Of a stretch of DNA of 64,000 nt, positions 11,122 to 23,242 are shown in pieces. Under the pieces are notes generated by a model that was not told where the DNA came from, searched no databases, and saw only the letters and a program-made list of their open reading frames with translations. Source of the DNA: Ceratorhiza oryzae-sativae. Its lineage: Eukaryota; Basidiomycota; Agaricomycetes; Cantharellales; Ceratobasidiaceae. Both the position numbers and the translations under genes were made by a program. The stretch spans positions 620,001 to 684,000 of the forward strand of contig JARWMV010000243.1 in assembly GCA_030998015.1 (NCBI GenBank). Direction: 5' to 3'. Position 1 is the first letter of the stretch. Every line of letters starts with the position of its first letter.

Positions 11122-13805
11122 TTAATCGCGAAGAGCGCGCGCATATACCTCGCTTAAATCGTCCTCCTCTCCTCCAGTCATCTTCCTCAGAATAGCAGGC
11201 TTAGGCGGGATTTTGGGTGATTGAGAACGCGCCAAAGACGCACTGGGGCGCAGCGGAAGGACTAGGGGTGTGCCGACAGCTCGTTCCTTTCCATTTCCTT
11301 TTACACGTTCTGTTGCAGGGGGGGAGAGCAACCCGAAAGTCGCGCGCTCGCCGGCACCAAAGGTATCCATGCGTAATGTTGTGGGTTTATTTTGAACTGG
11401 CGTCTGGGGTACAGCAGGGGGAGGGCGATTTGGATGACTTGGTCGGGGTGATGTAGGTGGAGACAGGGGTTCAGTCCGCCCGGTTGCATGGGACGAGTGA
11501 GTATTGCTCGAGGGTGATGGGTCGAGGAACGGGTCGTGCTCGTGATAATGCGCATGATGATGCTTAACGCTGCCCGGTTCTGGACTTGCACTCGGGTCAG
11601 ACCCATCCCAATTCGGCCTATCCCAAATTTCAATATGACCAGCTCGACCCTTTTCTTGAGCGGATACAACACCAACGCCTGCAAACCCAGACGATTCCTC
11701 AGAGAACAACGAGGCAGTGTCTGGCCCGTTCGCATGACGCTCGTCGGCAGATCCATGCCCATATGAGGTTGGCGACCGGGATTGCGTCAGTGACTGGCGC
11801 TCTTCTTCGCGTTTGATCCAGCGATCAATTTGCTGATCCGGGGAGGGCTCTTGTTTTTGTGTATGCTCCTCGGATTTGGATACTTTTGCGCTAGAAAGAC
11901 CCCCTTCAGACGAACTCCCAGCGCCAGTACCAAACGTCCCTTGCGTCAGCCCTCGGCGGATTACAGGTACTGACGGACTTCCTGGCGGAGTAAATGCAGC
12001 TGAAGTCGGAGAGCCAGCTGTCCCAGTGCTCGTTCTTTTAGGGCTCCAAACTGGACCTTGCACAGTACTTGAACTGGCGCGACGTACTTTACCTTGGTCC
12101 CCAGAGTTTGAGCGAAGTGCACGCGAGCCGGCGCTATATGCATCTCCTGAGCGACCAAGTCCTAGTTCAGCGAACCTGAAGTCTACGTTGTTTCGAGTAG
12201 GAGAGCTGGGAGAAACAGATGACACTGAGCCTCTGGGGTGAGGGCCTCGGAAACTGCCCCGCCCACCTCGACGCTCTTCGATACTGGATGCGAGAACTGC
12301 GGGTGGTGCGATGTGCCGAGACAGAGGGGGAGATTCGCCCCTATTTTGATCGGGCGAATTTGGTTTAGGAGATCCTGCACCGATAGGGGGTTTAGAGAAA
12401 TTTGGAACCGCAGAAGGGGCGCTGTTTGGAACCGAAGAGCCTCCAATGATATCCAACCTGGGCCGCACGCTTCGACTAAGCCTGTTTACGAGTCGATGCT
12501 GCGGTTGGGTTGTCTCACTGTCCGTGCTAGGTTCCGGCTTTCTACTGGCATGCCATCTCGACGTTGCATCACGCCTGCCCTCCTCGCCCTCCAACACCAC
12601 GTCATCAAGTTTCGGTGAGCTTTCTATCACAACTCCTAGACCGGGTTCGCCCCTCTCGCCCTCACCGGGACACACCAAGCCTGCGTTGCTCGTACCCGTC
12701 CGGTCTATCACCGGGCGCACGGATCCTGGCGGCATTGGGAATGGTAACTCCATAGGTTCGCTAGTTGATCTGGTGTGTGCGCCACGAGCGCCGCTCGTTC
12801 TCCCGTGGGGTGGGTTTGACGGGTGGAGACGGTCGTATCTGTCGTTCCAGACCATCCTCATTGTCGCAGCACCTTCTTCATCATCTGTTGTGGTAGTGAC
12901 GATTGGGTCGTTGCCTGGGTTTTTACGGCGATGAAGCCAGCTTGGCCCGGTGTGCCATTTCGTGCGTGATAGAGTAGAGCCAGGGTTTTGGATAACAGCA
13001 GGTGGGTTGGTGTCCAACGCGCTGAGACTTTTCCCCCTGTTCCTAAGAGACCACATTGATTTTCCTTTTGAAGGAGTGGTGTAAACCTCCAGTCGTTTCT
13101 GCGTCTCTGGAGCCGACTTAGCTTGTGGCTCTGGGGCAGGAAATGTCGTTTCAGGGATTTGGTAGGTGTGCAATACAGCTTTTGCGTTGGCTATGTTCTT
13201 ACTGGCTGCGTTGGGGTGATAGTTGGAAGAGTAAGGTAGAGTAGAGCCAGAGTGGCTCGAATTGGGTGGGGGAGGAGGTTCGGACGGTGCCTGTGGTTGG
13301 GGTTGCAGCTGCAGAGATATGTCCACCTCAGGTTCTGGTCGTAGCCTAGGTTGTTCAAGAGACAAAACTCGGTGGGGTCTCCGCCGAGATAGTGGTGGGG
13401 GATGCAGCGTTGACTCCGGGATCCGATACGTATGAAGAATAGCTTTTGCGCGTCCCAGGTTGGTCTCCCCTACGTTGGGGTGTAGAGCCGGGTCGTATGG
13501 AAGATTTTCTTCTCTCTTGGGTGGTACTGGGGGAGGATGACCTTCGTACGGAGAATAAGGCACTGCAGGTCGGTATCTATCTGGATGAGGGAGAGCCGGG
13601 AGATCCAAATATCGCTGTTGCGCTTGAGGCGAGTAAGTAGAATCAGGCGCACGGAGGGCCTTCTGGTCACTCTTAGTGGTATGGATTATATAGAAGGCAT
13701 GAAGCATGCCCGGTATCTGGGAGCGACACCTTCATCCAGGTTCTGCACGAAACAGGATGGAGCACTTACGCCTAGCAGACAGTACAGGCCTGCGCAGCCA
13801 ACCAT
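11122..13805 (-). CDS. Pro/Ser-rich 861-residue protein with two AKA-LHTY-IPE repeats
   Basis: The start at 13805 opens a 12-codon exon (MVGCAGLYCLLG, 13770..13805). A 98-base intron leads to one long exon, 11122..13671, in phase. The protein is rich in Pro, Ser and basic residues and probably largely disordered. Two copies of a short motif occur near its N-terminus: NLGRAKAILHTYRIPEST and NIANAKAVLHTYQIPETT, about 80 residues apart. Polyproline stretches (PPPVPPK, EPPPPPNSS, SPKIPPKPAILRK) could bind SH3 or WW domains. The C-terminal end is acidic (GGEEDDLSEVYARALRD). No catalytic domain is visible. A scaffold or polarity role is a guess only. Confidence 0.75.
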
Positions 13806-15200
13806 TTTGGTGAGCTAGTCATCCGCAGCACGACAAGAAATTCAGACGCACAGCAATTGACCCAAAACTGGGCCCCAACGCCCTTCTGGAGGCCAAGATT
13901 CGGTTATAAATCCGGTGCTGGATTTAGCGAATTGGAGCCCACCTTGAAATACACCGCGACAGGTGAAATAAAACTGCAAGGCGATCAGCTCGGCATAATA
14001 CAGAGATGAGAGATGCTGTACATTGCAATGCCATAAAGCAGAAGGTCAACGGTCCCTGCCATGATCGATTCCCTGTACAGTCTCCGCCCGCCTTCGCAGG
14101 TAGTTGTGTAGCGTTGTGGACCTCTAGACCAACGGCATGTGGGTTATATATATTGAACTCCAGGCACACCATGGGTGGGGCTAAGAACAAGAGCGCTGAC
14201 GTCAATCCCATACGGTTGCCGGAGCCGCTGAACACATTGGTAAGTCATCATCATTTGTTCCCACTTGCCTGGCGCCGAGCGTTCTTCAAAATCTAAAAAC
14301 GACGACAGACCCCGCGACAGCGGGACCGTGGTCAGGCGCACGTCGCCACGCATACATTATGTGCATTTCATTCTAGCACTGGGCCGTCCCCTGACTCAGT
14401 ATTGGTAATGCTCCTGCACAGGCTCTGTCTCATTAGCTCGCTTTGGTTCATGATATCCCTAGTTTTTGGTTGCTTGAAGCCAATATTCCTGCGACAGCTT
14501 TCAGAGCCGGCCCATAACTCATAAATACAACTAAAAGGAGATTCGCGCTACCGTAGGCGCAAGAGTAGAACGTCGTCACAAGACTTCGGACACCCTTAGA
14601 AGAGGCAAAGAAACCCAACCCTCAGCTCCGATCATCGTCTTTTAGCTTGAGACGCAGTACAGCGATTAATATCATACTTTGGGGTTCCCCGCTTAAAAAT
14701 CAAGCCAGGTTTTGTGGCAGATTGAAATTGTTAAAAATGCATTTTGGGGGTTTCGTGTTACGACCAGCCACACGGCCGTAACACTGAACCCCTCGGCGCT
14801 TAGCCACCTCCACCTCGTACTCCCGCGTTCTCGCTCGTACCCGCTCTCCGCTCTCGTCTATCTACCGGTCTGGCATCACTCCCAAGTATCGTAAGAGGCC
14901 CCGCGCACATGCCGTACTTACCCCTGACGGATGTATGCGCGACTCTGTGAACTACACGGCTCGCCCCGCTTCGCTCTCGTCGACTATTGGCCCTTCGGGC
15001 CTTTCCTTACGTTTATTTCTCCTTTTTCGCTGCTTATTTCTTTATTGTTTAGTTCCTTTCGTACCTGCACCGTCTTCACTCTGCTCGTCCGCGCCTGCTC
15101 GCTTGTACATTCATGCCCCGATATTTGATACGCTATTTGTCCTACGGTCTATCTTATATACTCGCCTTATGCGACGCTTTTGCATCATCATATTCAACTC
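13806..15200. other. Intergenic, pyrimidine-rich toward 3' end
   Basis: Promoter side of the 861-residue protein gene. From about 14780 to 15230 the plus strand is strongly C/T-rich, as in 5' leaders of fungal genes, which may relate to the open frame at 15241. No other feature supported. Confidence 0.4.
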
Positions 15201-15240
15201 TAATTTTACTCTATCATCACTCGTCTGAACTCCTCAGGCC

Positions 15241-15615
15241 TTGTTCGCCGTCCATCCAACCTCTGGCGCCGTCTCAACATCGCCTAGTCCCTCGGCGCTT
15301 AACGGCCTTCGTTTCGAGTCTAACACGTCGCTAGCAACCGGCCTGGCTACTACGAGACATTTTGAATTCCTTGAACACGCTGCCAAGTCTAACAAAAGCC
15401 TAACCATTCCGACTAGGGACACGACAGCCCCAACCATGATTTCGACGGTTCTGGTGACGCCCTCCCGACTTTCAATGGGGACAAGTAGTTCAACAAGGGA
15501 GAAACTGCCAGTCAGACATCACAATCCCAGTGGAGAATGCCAAATGGCAAAACGACCGAGCAGGAACAAACTTTGGAGGCCCCTCCAAAGCTTGCACAAC
15601 ACTCGCTGTGACTGA
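15241..15615 (+). CDS. Orphan open frame, doubtful
   Basis: An open frame of 124 codons preceded by a long pyrimidine-rich stretch. A splice-acceptor-like CAG sits just upstream (15236..15238), with the frame open through it. Composition is Ser/Thr-rich (TSGAVSTSPSPSALNG, LTIPTRDTTAPTM). No family recognised. The opposite strand is also open in part, so this could be chance or one exon of an unrecognised gene. Confidence 0.22.
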   Translation: MFAVHPTSGAVSTSPSPSALNGLRFESNTSLATGLATTRHFEFLEHAAKSNKSLTIPTRDTTAPTMISTVLVTPSRLSMGTSSSTREKLPVRHHNPSGECQMAKRPSRNKLWRPLQSLHNTRCD

Positions 15616-15689
15616 ATGCTTGGAGAAACATTGGTCTAGTGCAGTAACCTAGACGTTGTCCATATAGCTTCCTACTTGGGGTCGTTTCA

Positions 15690-16690
15690 GTCACCAGAAA
15701 ATTCTGAACGACGGGGGTGCGTGAGTGGCTTTGCCCAGAGGGTCCGAACCGACCGCTTTTTTAACAAACGATTCAATAAAGAGATACCATGCCGAGTTCA
15801 GGTACGCGCCAGACGAAGACAATAATTTGACTAAATGCACAAAGACTCCGGCCAAATTTAAAGGAATGAATTTTGAAACCCCGTGGAGCTGCGAATATAA
15901 GATATGAATTTGGGCTATCTTTTTCGGGGGGCAGAGCACTTACGACTGGTATCACTGCCAGGACCAGTATACGACGCGAATATTCGGATACTGGAACAGC
16001 GCGTGCAAACACAAACCAAAGTGGGGGGGGGATTTCGAGGATAATGTACCGCACATATGATAGCTTGATCAGAGACGAGGTCGATGATTTGATCCAGGGA
16101 CGTATTGGGTGTAGTAAGTCGCCTCGTTGAACTTGGTATCTGGGTGTTCGACTGGTCGATGGAACATCTCCACAGGGAAACGAATGTGTACCGCGCATTT
16201 GCTCTCCGTGAAAGCGTCACGAGCATCCGTGATAGCGTTTATCCTCCCGCCTATGGGGCTCGAAGGAAAATTGGAAAGACGCCTGCGAGTTCACCCCTGT
16301 GATGGTATGGGGAAAGTACTTTGGTTGACAAACCAGCTAATTGCGACGACAAAGTGAGTCTAAATTCTCGCTCATTGTTCAGGGCCGAACAAAGCTTGGA
16401 GCGTAGGGTATATTTGGTATCTGGGACGCATTTGACATTGAAGATCAGCAATGTCAAGAGTGGTCTGATTTTGACTAGGGCGGCTCAGGGGAAAGCAGTG
16501 GGCGCATGTAATTACCCCAAACACAGGAGTATGACATCACACCACTCGTGGTACCGAATGGGCATTTGTGTTGTGGTCATCTTGCTTACCTTGCCCAGTT
16601 TGGTATTCTCACGAAGAGGGCTAGCTCGATCATGCGAGGTTGTTCAAAGATCTTCGATTTTATCTACAAGCGTGGGTTGAGAGTAGGAAC
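15690..16690 (-). other. Coding-like mosaic, possibly a broken or intron-rich membrane protein gene
   Basis: Several minus-strand segments look coding but lie in different frames. Near 16570-16670 there is SKIFEQPRMIELALFVRIPNW followed by a good GTAAGC donor. Near 16400-16490 there is KIRPLLTLLIFNVKC. Near 15950-16060 there is YVRYIILEIPPPLWFVFARA and YSRRILVLAVIPVV, a likely membrane helix, followed by GTAAGT. Near 15740-15890 there is LNLAGVFVHLVKLL. I could not join these into one uninterrupted model, nor name a family. It may be a decayed gene or a real multi-exon gene with sequence errors. Confidence 0.3.
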
Positions 16691-17986
16691 TCAAACTTGC
16701 TGTGTGACATGATGGATATTTTGGATGCAATACAAACGGAGACTGGTTGCAGTCGCTGACGTTCCTCGGTGGCGCTTGTAATATATAAATTCCATATATG
16801 GTATCTGTAAGCTTCCAGTTCACAAACAAACGCCGACATGGATGGGATTGCATCTCGGCAGGGGAAAAATCTGAATTAAGGTTTCGGAAGTTGCGCGGGA
16901 GGCCAAGATCGAGTTTCGAGCAAAGTTTGGGCGGAAAAGATGTGTGATCGAGGCATCGACTTGTAAAACGCACATGTCATGCTAAATCAAGTGGCATACG
17001 TGGACATCTAGCTCTTTGGGAAAGCCGTGCTGGGATCGCCAACGGGCTCGGCGAAGTGGAGACCGCGCTGGCTCGGGGTAAATATAGATAGACTGGGTGG
17101 ATTATGCACACGAATAAAGGTCATGCTGGGCGAGGACGTGAGCGGAACGATACCGGTCGTTCGGGACGAGGCAGATCGCACATCGTGCCAAGCAAGGCGA
17201 GCGATTACTCCCAGTTTGAGCTAGAGGTTCCGCAACGTGACTGCGTGTGGGACACGGACCGACGGGAGACCGTCGGCGGTAAGCGCCGAGGTCCGGAGGG
17301 GGCGTCGGGGGGCGGGCGGGCGCCGGGGAGCGGGCGCATACACGCAGCGGAGGCGCACGTGGGGGCTGGGAGGCTGGGAGCAGAGGGGCCGTCTGTGCGG
17401 GTTGGTGAACAGGTGCCGGATTTGGCTGCTGGGCGGAGACCGGGGGCCGGGCTATACGTCGACTCGCCTGGCCTCTCTCAAGATATTGACTTCGGGGGAA
17501 GCGGTGCTACCGAGCTGGCCTGCCTGCGCCCGGCCTGCTCCTGACCTCGACATGCGACTCCCGCGCCCCGTCCTGCGTCGCTGCCGCCCCCGACCCGGAG
17601 GTCCCGGGGTCCCGGCGGCGGGTGGCGACGGCGGCCCCCAGACCGGCGTTCGCGGCGCCACCCCTCGCCCGTCCTGCTCGCGCGGTGGCGGGCTGTTCTT
17701 CGCCGTCGCCGTCGTCGGCGGGGCGTCGGGCGAGGGCATAGGGCTGGGCGTGCCAAACAAGCTGACCAAGCGGGTTTGGGGGCGCTTGACAGATCGAATC
17801 AGCTGTGTTCAACCGTCGTCTACGTGTGCCGTACCTCTCGGATTCCGCGGCGGATTTCGGTCTTGATATTCGCTTTTCGCGCAATTACGCCTATCGCACA
17901 CTGCGCTCCCTTGCTTAGGGCCGCCCAACCACCCCGTCTCGCTTTTTCGTTGCCTCTCCGGCTCGGTTGCCGCCCTCGCCTCGCCT
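16691..17986. other. Intergenic with GC-rich island upstream of snf5
   Basis: No gene recognised. From about 17230 to 17760 the DNA becomes very G/C-rich, with repeated runs of 3-6 G on the plus strand (17295-17450) and of C after 17560. It probably belongs to the snf5 promoter and leader. Open frames of 100-200 codons in several frames here are by-products of the base composition. Confidence 0.45.
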
Positions 17987-18065
17987 GTGAGTTGTTCCCC
18001 CAGCGCCACCCTCCGCCACCCCGATGCCCGCCCCGTCCTCCCGACCAGCGCTAACCACCCTCCAG
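17987..18065 (+). other. Probable 5'-leader intron of snf5
   Basis: GTGAGT at 17987 and CTCCAG ending at 18065 bracket 79 bases directly before the ATG at 18073. The sequence between is pyrimidine-rich near the acceptor. Inferred from splice signals only. Confidence 0.4.
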
Positions 18066-18072
18066 GCCGCCC

Positions 18073-21000
18073 ATGGCTGCAGACGCATCGCAGTCCCACG
18101 AGTACTTTTCCCCTGCGGGCAATCCCCAGCAGAACCTCTACCCCCAGCAGCTCGATCAGTTTGCCCGCCTGGGCCAACCGTACAACCAGCAGCAGCAGCA
18201 GCAACAACAGCAACAGCAACAGCAGCAGCAGCAGCAACAGCGCTGGGCACAAGCTCAGGCCCAGCTCCGCGCCAGCCAGTATGCCGCAGCAATGAAGCAG
18301 AAGCAGATGCCCGGGCTCGTCCAGATGCCTGGTCAGCACCCGCAACAGCAGATGCGCGCCCCGTCCCAGTCCCCCGCCTACAACCAGCAGTTCAATCCTG
18401 GCTCTGGCTTTCCCGCCAACTACCCTGCGGGCTCGCCCACCAATACCTTTGCCCAACAAAACAACGTCACCGGCGCCAACTTTCCTGCCCAACAAAATCA
18501 CAACCAGCAGCAATTCAACTTTTCCGTCCCGGGCACGCCTACCAACGCCAACCCCCAGCACCAACAAAACTTTGCCAACTTTTCCGCCAATGGCACTCCC
18601 GGTCAAGTCACGCGTGAGATGAGCGCAACACCAGGCCCTGGCTCCGCGCGCGACTTTACCCCTCAGCGCGGATTTTCCGATCCCAATCCCAACGCGGGCA
18701 CACCCCAGCGCGATTTTTCTGGCACCCCAGCCCCTGGTCCCGGTCGAGATTTCGCGGGTACACCGGTGAGAGATTTCGGAGCGAATAACAACATCGCAGG
18801 CGCTGGGGCCGGAACGCCTGGTCCTCAACCCCATGCATTTTTGCCCCCAAATCGGAGCATGGCGGGCACCCCGCACGCCAATCCCAACCCCATGGCTCAT
18901 GCTTCACGTACGGGAACACCGATCGTCAGGCCTGGGACGGCGATGAGCAATCACGGGTCGGTCGGCGGCGGCGCCCCCGGCGGGTTCGGTGGAGACGCTG
19001 GGATGCAGAGGGGAAGCCAGCCTCCGCAGACCCCCAAGATCGGAATGGGCATGAACATGAACATGAATGGTTGGTCCTTGTGTTTATTCCGAGAATTTAT
19101 TTTTGATTTATTTCGTGCTAGGCATGAACATTCCCAACCTTGGCAACCCTGGTATGAACATGAATGCCATGGGCGGCGCCGACGGTCATATGGGAATGGC
19201 TACGGGAAACAACATGGGTGGCATGAACATGAATGTCCCCGGTGGCACCAATATGAACATGTCTGGTGGGCCCAACATGAACATGAGCCTCCCCGGTGGT
19301 CCGAACATGAATATCCCTGGTGCCAATAACATGAATCTCCAGGGTGCGAATAACATGAACATGCCTGGCGCGAACATGAATATGGCAGGCAACACCAACA
19401 TGAACATGGCCGGTGGCGCCAATATGAACATGGCGGGCACCGGCAACATGGGTATGCCTGGTGCTGGGAACATCAGTCCAACCAAGCCGATGGGTCTGGG
19501 AATCAACGTCGGCGGCAGCGTCAACGCGCTCGGAATGGGCGGCATGGGAATGAATGCGATGGGCATGAACGGGATGGGCGTCAATGCCAACGGAATGGCA
19601 ATGAACCCGGGTGCGATGGGAATGAACGCCAACGGTATGGCGATGGGCGCGAACGGCATGACCAATATAGGTATGAACGGTCTGGCTATGGGAATGGGAA
19701 TGGGCGGAATGATGGGAATGAACGGCGCTGGTGTAAACCCCGCTCTTGCAGGCACAAACGGAGTCAACCCAGCTATGAGCGGCATGAACGCTGGTCTCGG
19801 CGGAGTCAACGCTGGGATGGCGGGTGTCAATCCTGGTTTGGGTGGCGTCAACCCCGCGCTCGGAGCTCCAGGAATGGGAGGCGTGCCAGCCGCGATGGGG
19901 GGCGTCAATCCGGCGATGGCTGGTGTTAACCCAGCTCTTGGTGTCAACCCCGCCATGGCCGTCAACCCAGCTATGGCTCGAGCAAATCCAGCAATGGCTG
20001 CCGTCAATCCGGCGATGGCTGGTGTGAATCCTGCGCTTGCAACCGCCATGAATCCCGCTCTCCCTGGAGCGATGAACCCAGCTCTTCCCGGTGCTGTTCC
20101 CGCGCCCAAGCTATCCAGACGCATCGTCTCGAGCGCTGGCCCTCTCCCCTCGTCTCCCACCAAGGCATCCGGAAGTGGCGCACTGCCCTTGCCACCTGGC
20201 CTCAATCCTCAAACGACGCTTGTTACAGCTCTGCCTTTGCTCAAGGACGAGGCGGACGTTACACACGGCGGGGCGCTTCCCGAGGTAACTGAAGAGGAGA
20301 TGCGTCAGGTCAAACAATGGATGAAGCGAGACACGGCATTCCAAGACATGTACGCGCGCGTTCGAGACAAGAGGGCCGAGGAAGAAAACACACTTCGAAG
20401 CCTTCGGCCTGCACGATGGGAAATCGACGAAAACAGCGGCAAGATGGGAGCGAACTTCCAGATCTGGTGGCCAGCTGACCAGAAGAAGATGAAGGAACGC
20501 AAGATGAAGGTCTTGGGAAGGAAGGATCTGGACGTGTATGTGCTGTATCAGTTTGGTTTGAGGAGTGAGGCTGATTGTTTTTTTAAAATATAGGAACAAA
20601 TTGGTCAAGACGGGCCTGACGATCACTCAGGAGATGTTGGTACCTATACGGATCGAGATCGATCACGATCATTATAGGTTGCGCGATGCGTTTACCTGGA
20701 ATCTCAACGGTGAGTTGGCCTGTTTGCCTCGCGATTGCGTACACTAACAACTGGGCCCAGACCCTGCGATCACCCCGGAGATATTCGCCCAATGTCTATG
20801 TGACGACTTCCAAATTCCCTCTGCTGCCGTGGTGCAAGCAGTAGCCAAGTCAATCGCCGAACAGCTTGCCGAACACCGAGCGCATATTATCGAGCTCCCC
20901 TCGGGACCCAAGCGCGAAACCATCCGAGGCACGATCGGACCCAACGGCGAGGAATGGTGGTCACGTTGGCGAAGAAAGGTTGCCGAAGGGACCGTGGGCA

Positions 21001-23242
21001 CCCGTGACGAGGCAGACGATGCACTCATGGACGAGGAAGACAAGACCATGTGCGAAGAGTTGCGGGTCCTCGTCAAGGTATGCCTTCTTTTCCTGCCTTC
21101 CGAACCTGATCGCTAAGATCAGCCTGCAGCTCGATGTGATCGTCGGTACGATGAACCTAACGGACCAGTTCGAATGGGACATAAACAATCCGGATAACTC
21201 GCCCGAGGAATTCGCCGAAATCTACTGTCGCGATCTTGGCCTCGGCGGCGAATTCAAGTGCGTTTCCGATCCTTTTATGTTTTACCAATTAGTGCGTGGT
21301 CTGATGCGCGTTGGGTTTCAGGACTGCGGTTGCGCATAGCATTCGTGAACAAGCTTCGGTATATCAAAAGTCCCTCTTCCTTGTCGGACATCCGTTCGAT
21401 GGTACGCCCATCGCGGACGACGAACTTCGTACGGCGATGCTTCCGACTATCGAACACACTTTCCGTTTCGACCGAACACTTCTCGAGCAATTCACGCCCC
21501 AGCTCAATGTACTCCAAGAGGGCGAAATCGAACGCAACGAGCGCGAGCGCGAAAAGGAGCTCAAACGGAAGCGGCGCCAGACTCGAGGCCGACGTGGTGT
21601 TGCCTTGCCAGATCGCGATCCTCAAAAGACGCACCGAACTCCTATCGGATTCGCCGAGGTCGAGGTTCCTGCTCAACAAGCTGTTCAGCCGCAGCCAACC
21701 GTTTCGTTCCGTCGTGCTGCTGCCGCTGCTGCCTCGCTTACTATTGCCAACTTGGCTGCAAATGAGAATGGCACGCCAGTGCCAACGAGCATACAAACCA
21801 TGGAGAGGGAGCGATTGACGCCAGTTGTGCCGCAACAACAGCAACCACCACCTCAACCTTCCAAGCCAAAACGTCAGCGTACGGGTATTCTTCAACCCCC
21901 GCCATTGCCCAAGAGTGTTCTTCGAATCCGACGCGACCCAGACGCTGGACCAACCTCTGCGACCGGCCTGGAGCCTGCCGAAGCCTCTGCTGCACGCGTG
22001 GAGTTTGGGGATGGTCTACCCGAGGGTCCGGCCAGCCCCGGAGGCGAGCCCGCAGACCAATCGATGGACATGGACGGCCAGGCCGCGATGCTCAGGCGTG
22101 TGCTCGAGAAGGAAGGTAACGAGTCGACTGAGGGTTTGCATCATAATATGATTGATGGCAAGTGGCATTGCTCGAACTGTGGATGCCCCGACGGCATGGC
22201 CGTGGGAAGACGAAAAGGTCCGCTTGGTCAGGGAACTATGTGTGGTGAATGTGGTAAGCCTCTTTATGGCACTTTTGGCCCAGGGCGGTCGCTCATTCGT
22301 TTACATTAGGCAAGTACTGGCATAAGCACCGCAAGCCTAGGCCGATCGAATACAACACGAGCGTTGAATACCATCTCAACCTCAAAAAGGCAGCCAAGCT
22401 CAAGAAACGTGGCTCAAAGGCAGTCGCTGCTGCTGCTGCTGCGAAGCCATCAGGCGCCAAAGAGTCTGAGCGTCCACCAGTTTCTGATATCCTCGCCAAC
22501 GGACGCGATTCGCTATCTCCATCCCCACCACCCCAGAAGCCGTCTCCGCTTCCGTTTGTCGACCCCGGCTCTCCCGACTCGACGATCGGGCCCGATAGCC
22601 CCAAGCCACAATCAACACCTCTCCCTCCGGTAACTGAGCTCCCCGCTGCAACCCCCGTTACCGAAGAGCAAGCCCTGCCACGGGAAGGCTCTGCACCCGC
22701 GCCTCGAGCTACGTCCACGAAGCCGAACGGAAGCACCCCAGTCATGGCCGCGAGGCCTCCACTTACAGCCACGTTTAGCTCCGATCGGGTAACGGGACAA
22801 CAAATCGAGGTATGTGTCTCTAATTAATTCACAAGCCAGGCCTTTGTTGATGTCTTAACGTAGGTTCCGCTGCCCGAGTGGATGATCAACTGCCTTGCGG
22901 CGACCCAAACGCGATATCCTCATGACCGCATAGAAGTAATTCTCAAACCTCGTCCTCAGAGCTCAGAAAATCCAGCAACTCCCGAATTTAGGCTCAAGTG
23001 TTTGGACTGTCCGGGAAAGGTGCGTTCCCCATGGGATATATTCGCATCGGTGGCTTACGGGTCGAGCGTAGCTTTACACGCCCGGTCCGGATCAGACATT
23101 GGTGAATTTCGAGGTTCACCTCAAGAATCGAACGCATCGAGCCAACGTGAATCGCCGGGTTGCAGCTGAAGCAGCTACAGCAGGTACCACGACCGAGGCG
23201 CCACCCCAGACCCCCAGCGTATCTGCGCCACCGACGGCATAA
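18073..23242 (+). CDS. SNF5/Sfh1-type subunit of SWI/SNF (RSC) chromatin remodeller
   Basis: Core subunit of SWI/SNF-type nucleosome remodelling complexes, nuclear. Nine exons (18073..19069, 19122..20535, 20594..20709, 20761..21077, 21130..21257, 21322..22253, 22310..22809, 22864..23019, 23072..23242) join without any frame break to 1576 residues. The N-terminus has 18 Gln in a row and many Gln/Asn/Pro. Then comes a Met-Asn-Gly-rich repeat region of about 350 residues. The SNF5 domain follows in two halves: LVPIRIEIDHDHYRLRDAFT, then LDVIVGTMNLTDQFEWDINN and EEFAEIYCRDLGLGGEF. After it come an Ala/Pro-rich linker and a GATA-like finger (CSNCGCPDG ... MCGECGKYWHKHRKPR). Yeast SNF5 also has a Gln-rich N-terminus; the Met/Asn repeats are unusual. 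Confidence 0.92.
18187..18240 (+). repeat. CAG/CAA run coding for 18 glutamines
   Basis: Eighteen consecutive Gln codons, mixed CAG and CAA, inside exon 1 of the SNF5 gene. The antisense reading as poly-Leu is a shadow. Confidence 0.95.
19040..20100 (+). repeat. Met-Asn-Gly and Asn-Pro-Ala-Met codon repeats in snf5
   Basis: From about 19040 to 19730 the protein is built from variants of G-M-N-M-N, G-G-x-N-M-N-M and G-M-G-M-N-A. From about 19735 to 20100 it shifts to variants of G-V-N-P-A-[ML] and M-N-P-A-L-P-G. The units are irregular in length and codon choice, so this is an old or selected protein repeat rather than a recent DNA tandem array. Confidence 0.9.

Noticed and set aside
13924..14296. 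Overlapping open frames on both strands near 14.1 kb
   Set aside because: Short, mutually antisense, no splice context or family match.
17237..17866. Plus-strand open frame of about 210 codons upstream of snf5
   Set aside because: GC-rich island leaves several frames open at once; no domain, no consistent codon pattern.
17809..18900. Minus-strand open frame (363 codons) with a poly-Leu run
   Set aside because: Antisense of the glutamine run and Gln/Pro-rich exon 1 of SNF5.
19186..20205. Long minus-strand open frame (339 codons) rich in Pro, Ile and Phe
   Set aside because: Exact antisense of the Met/Asn/Gly repeats of SNF5; repetitive codons keep the opposite strand open.
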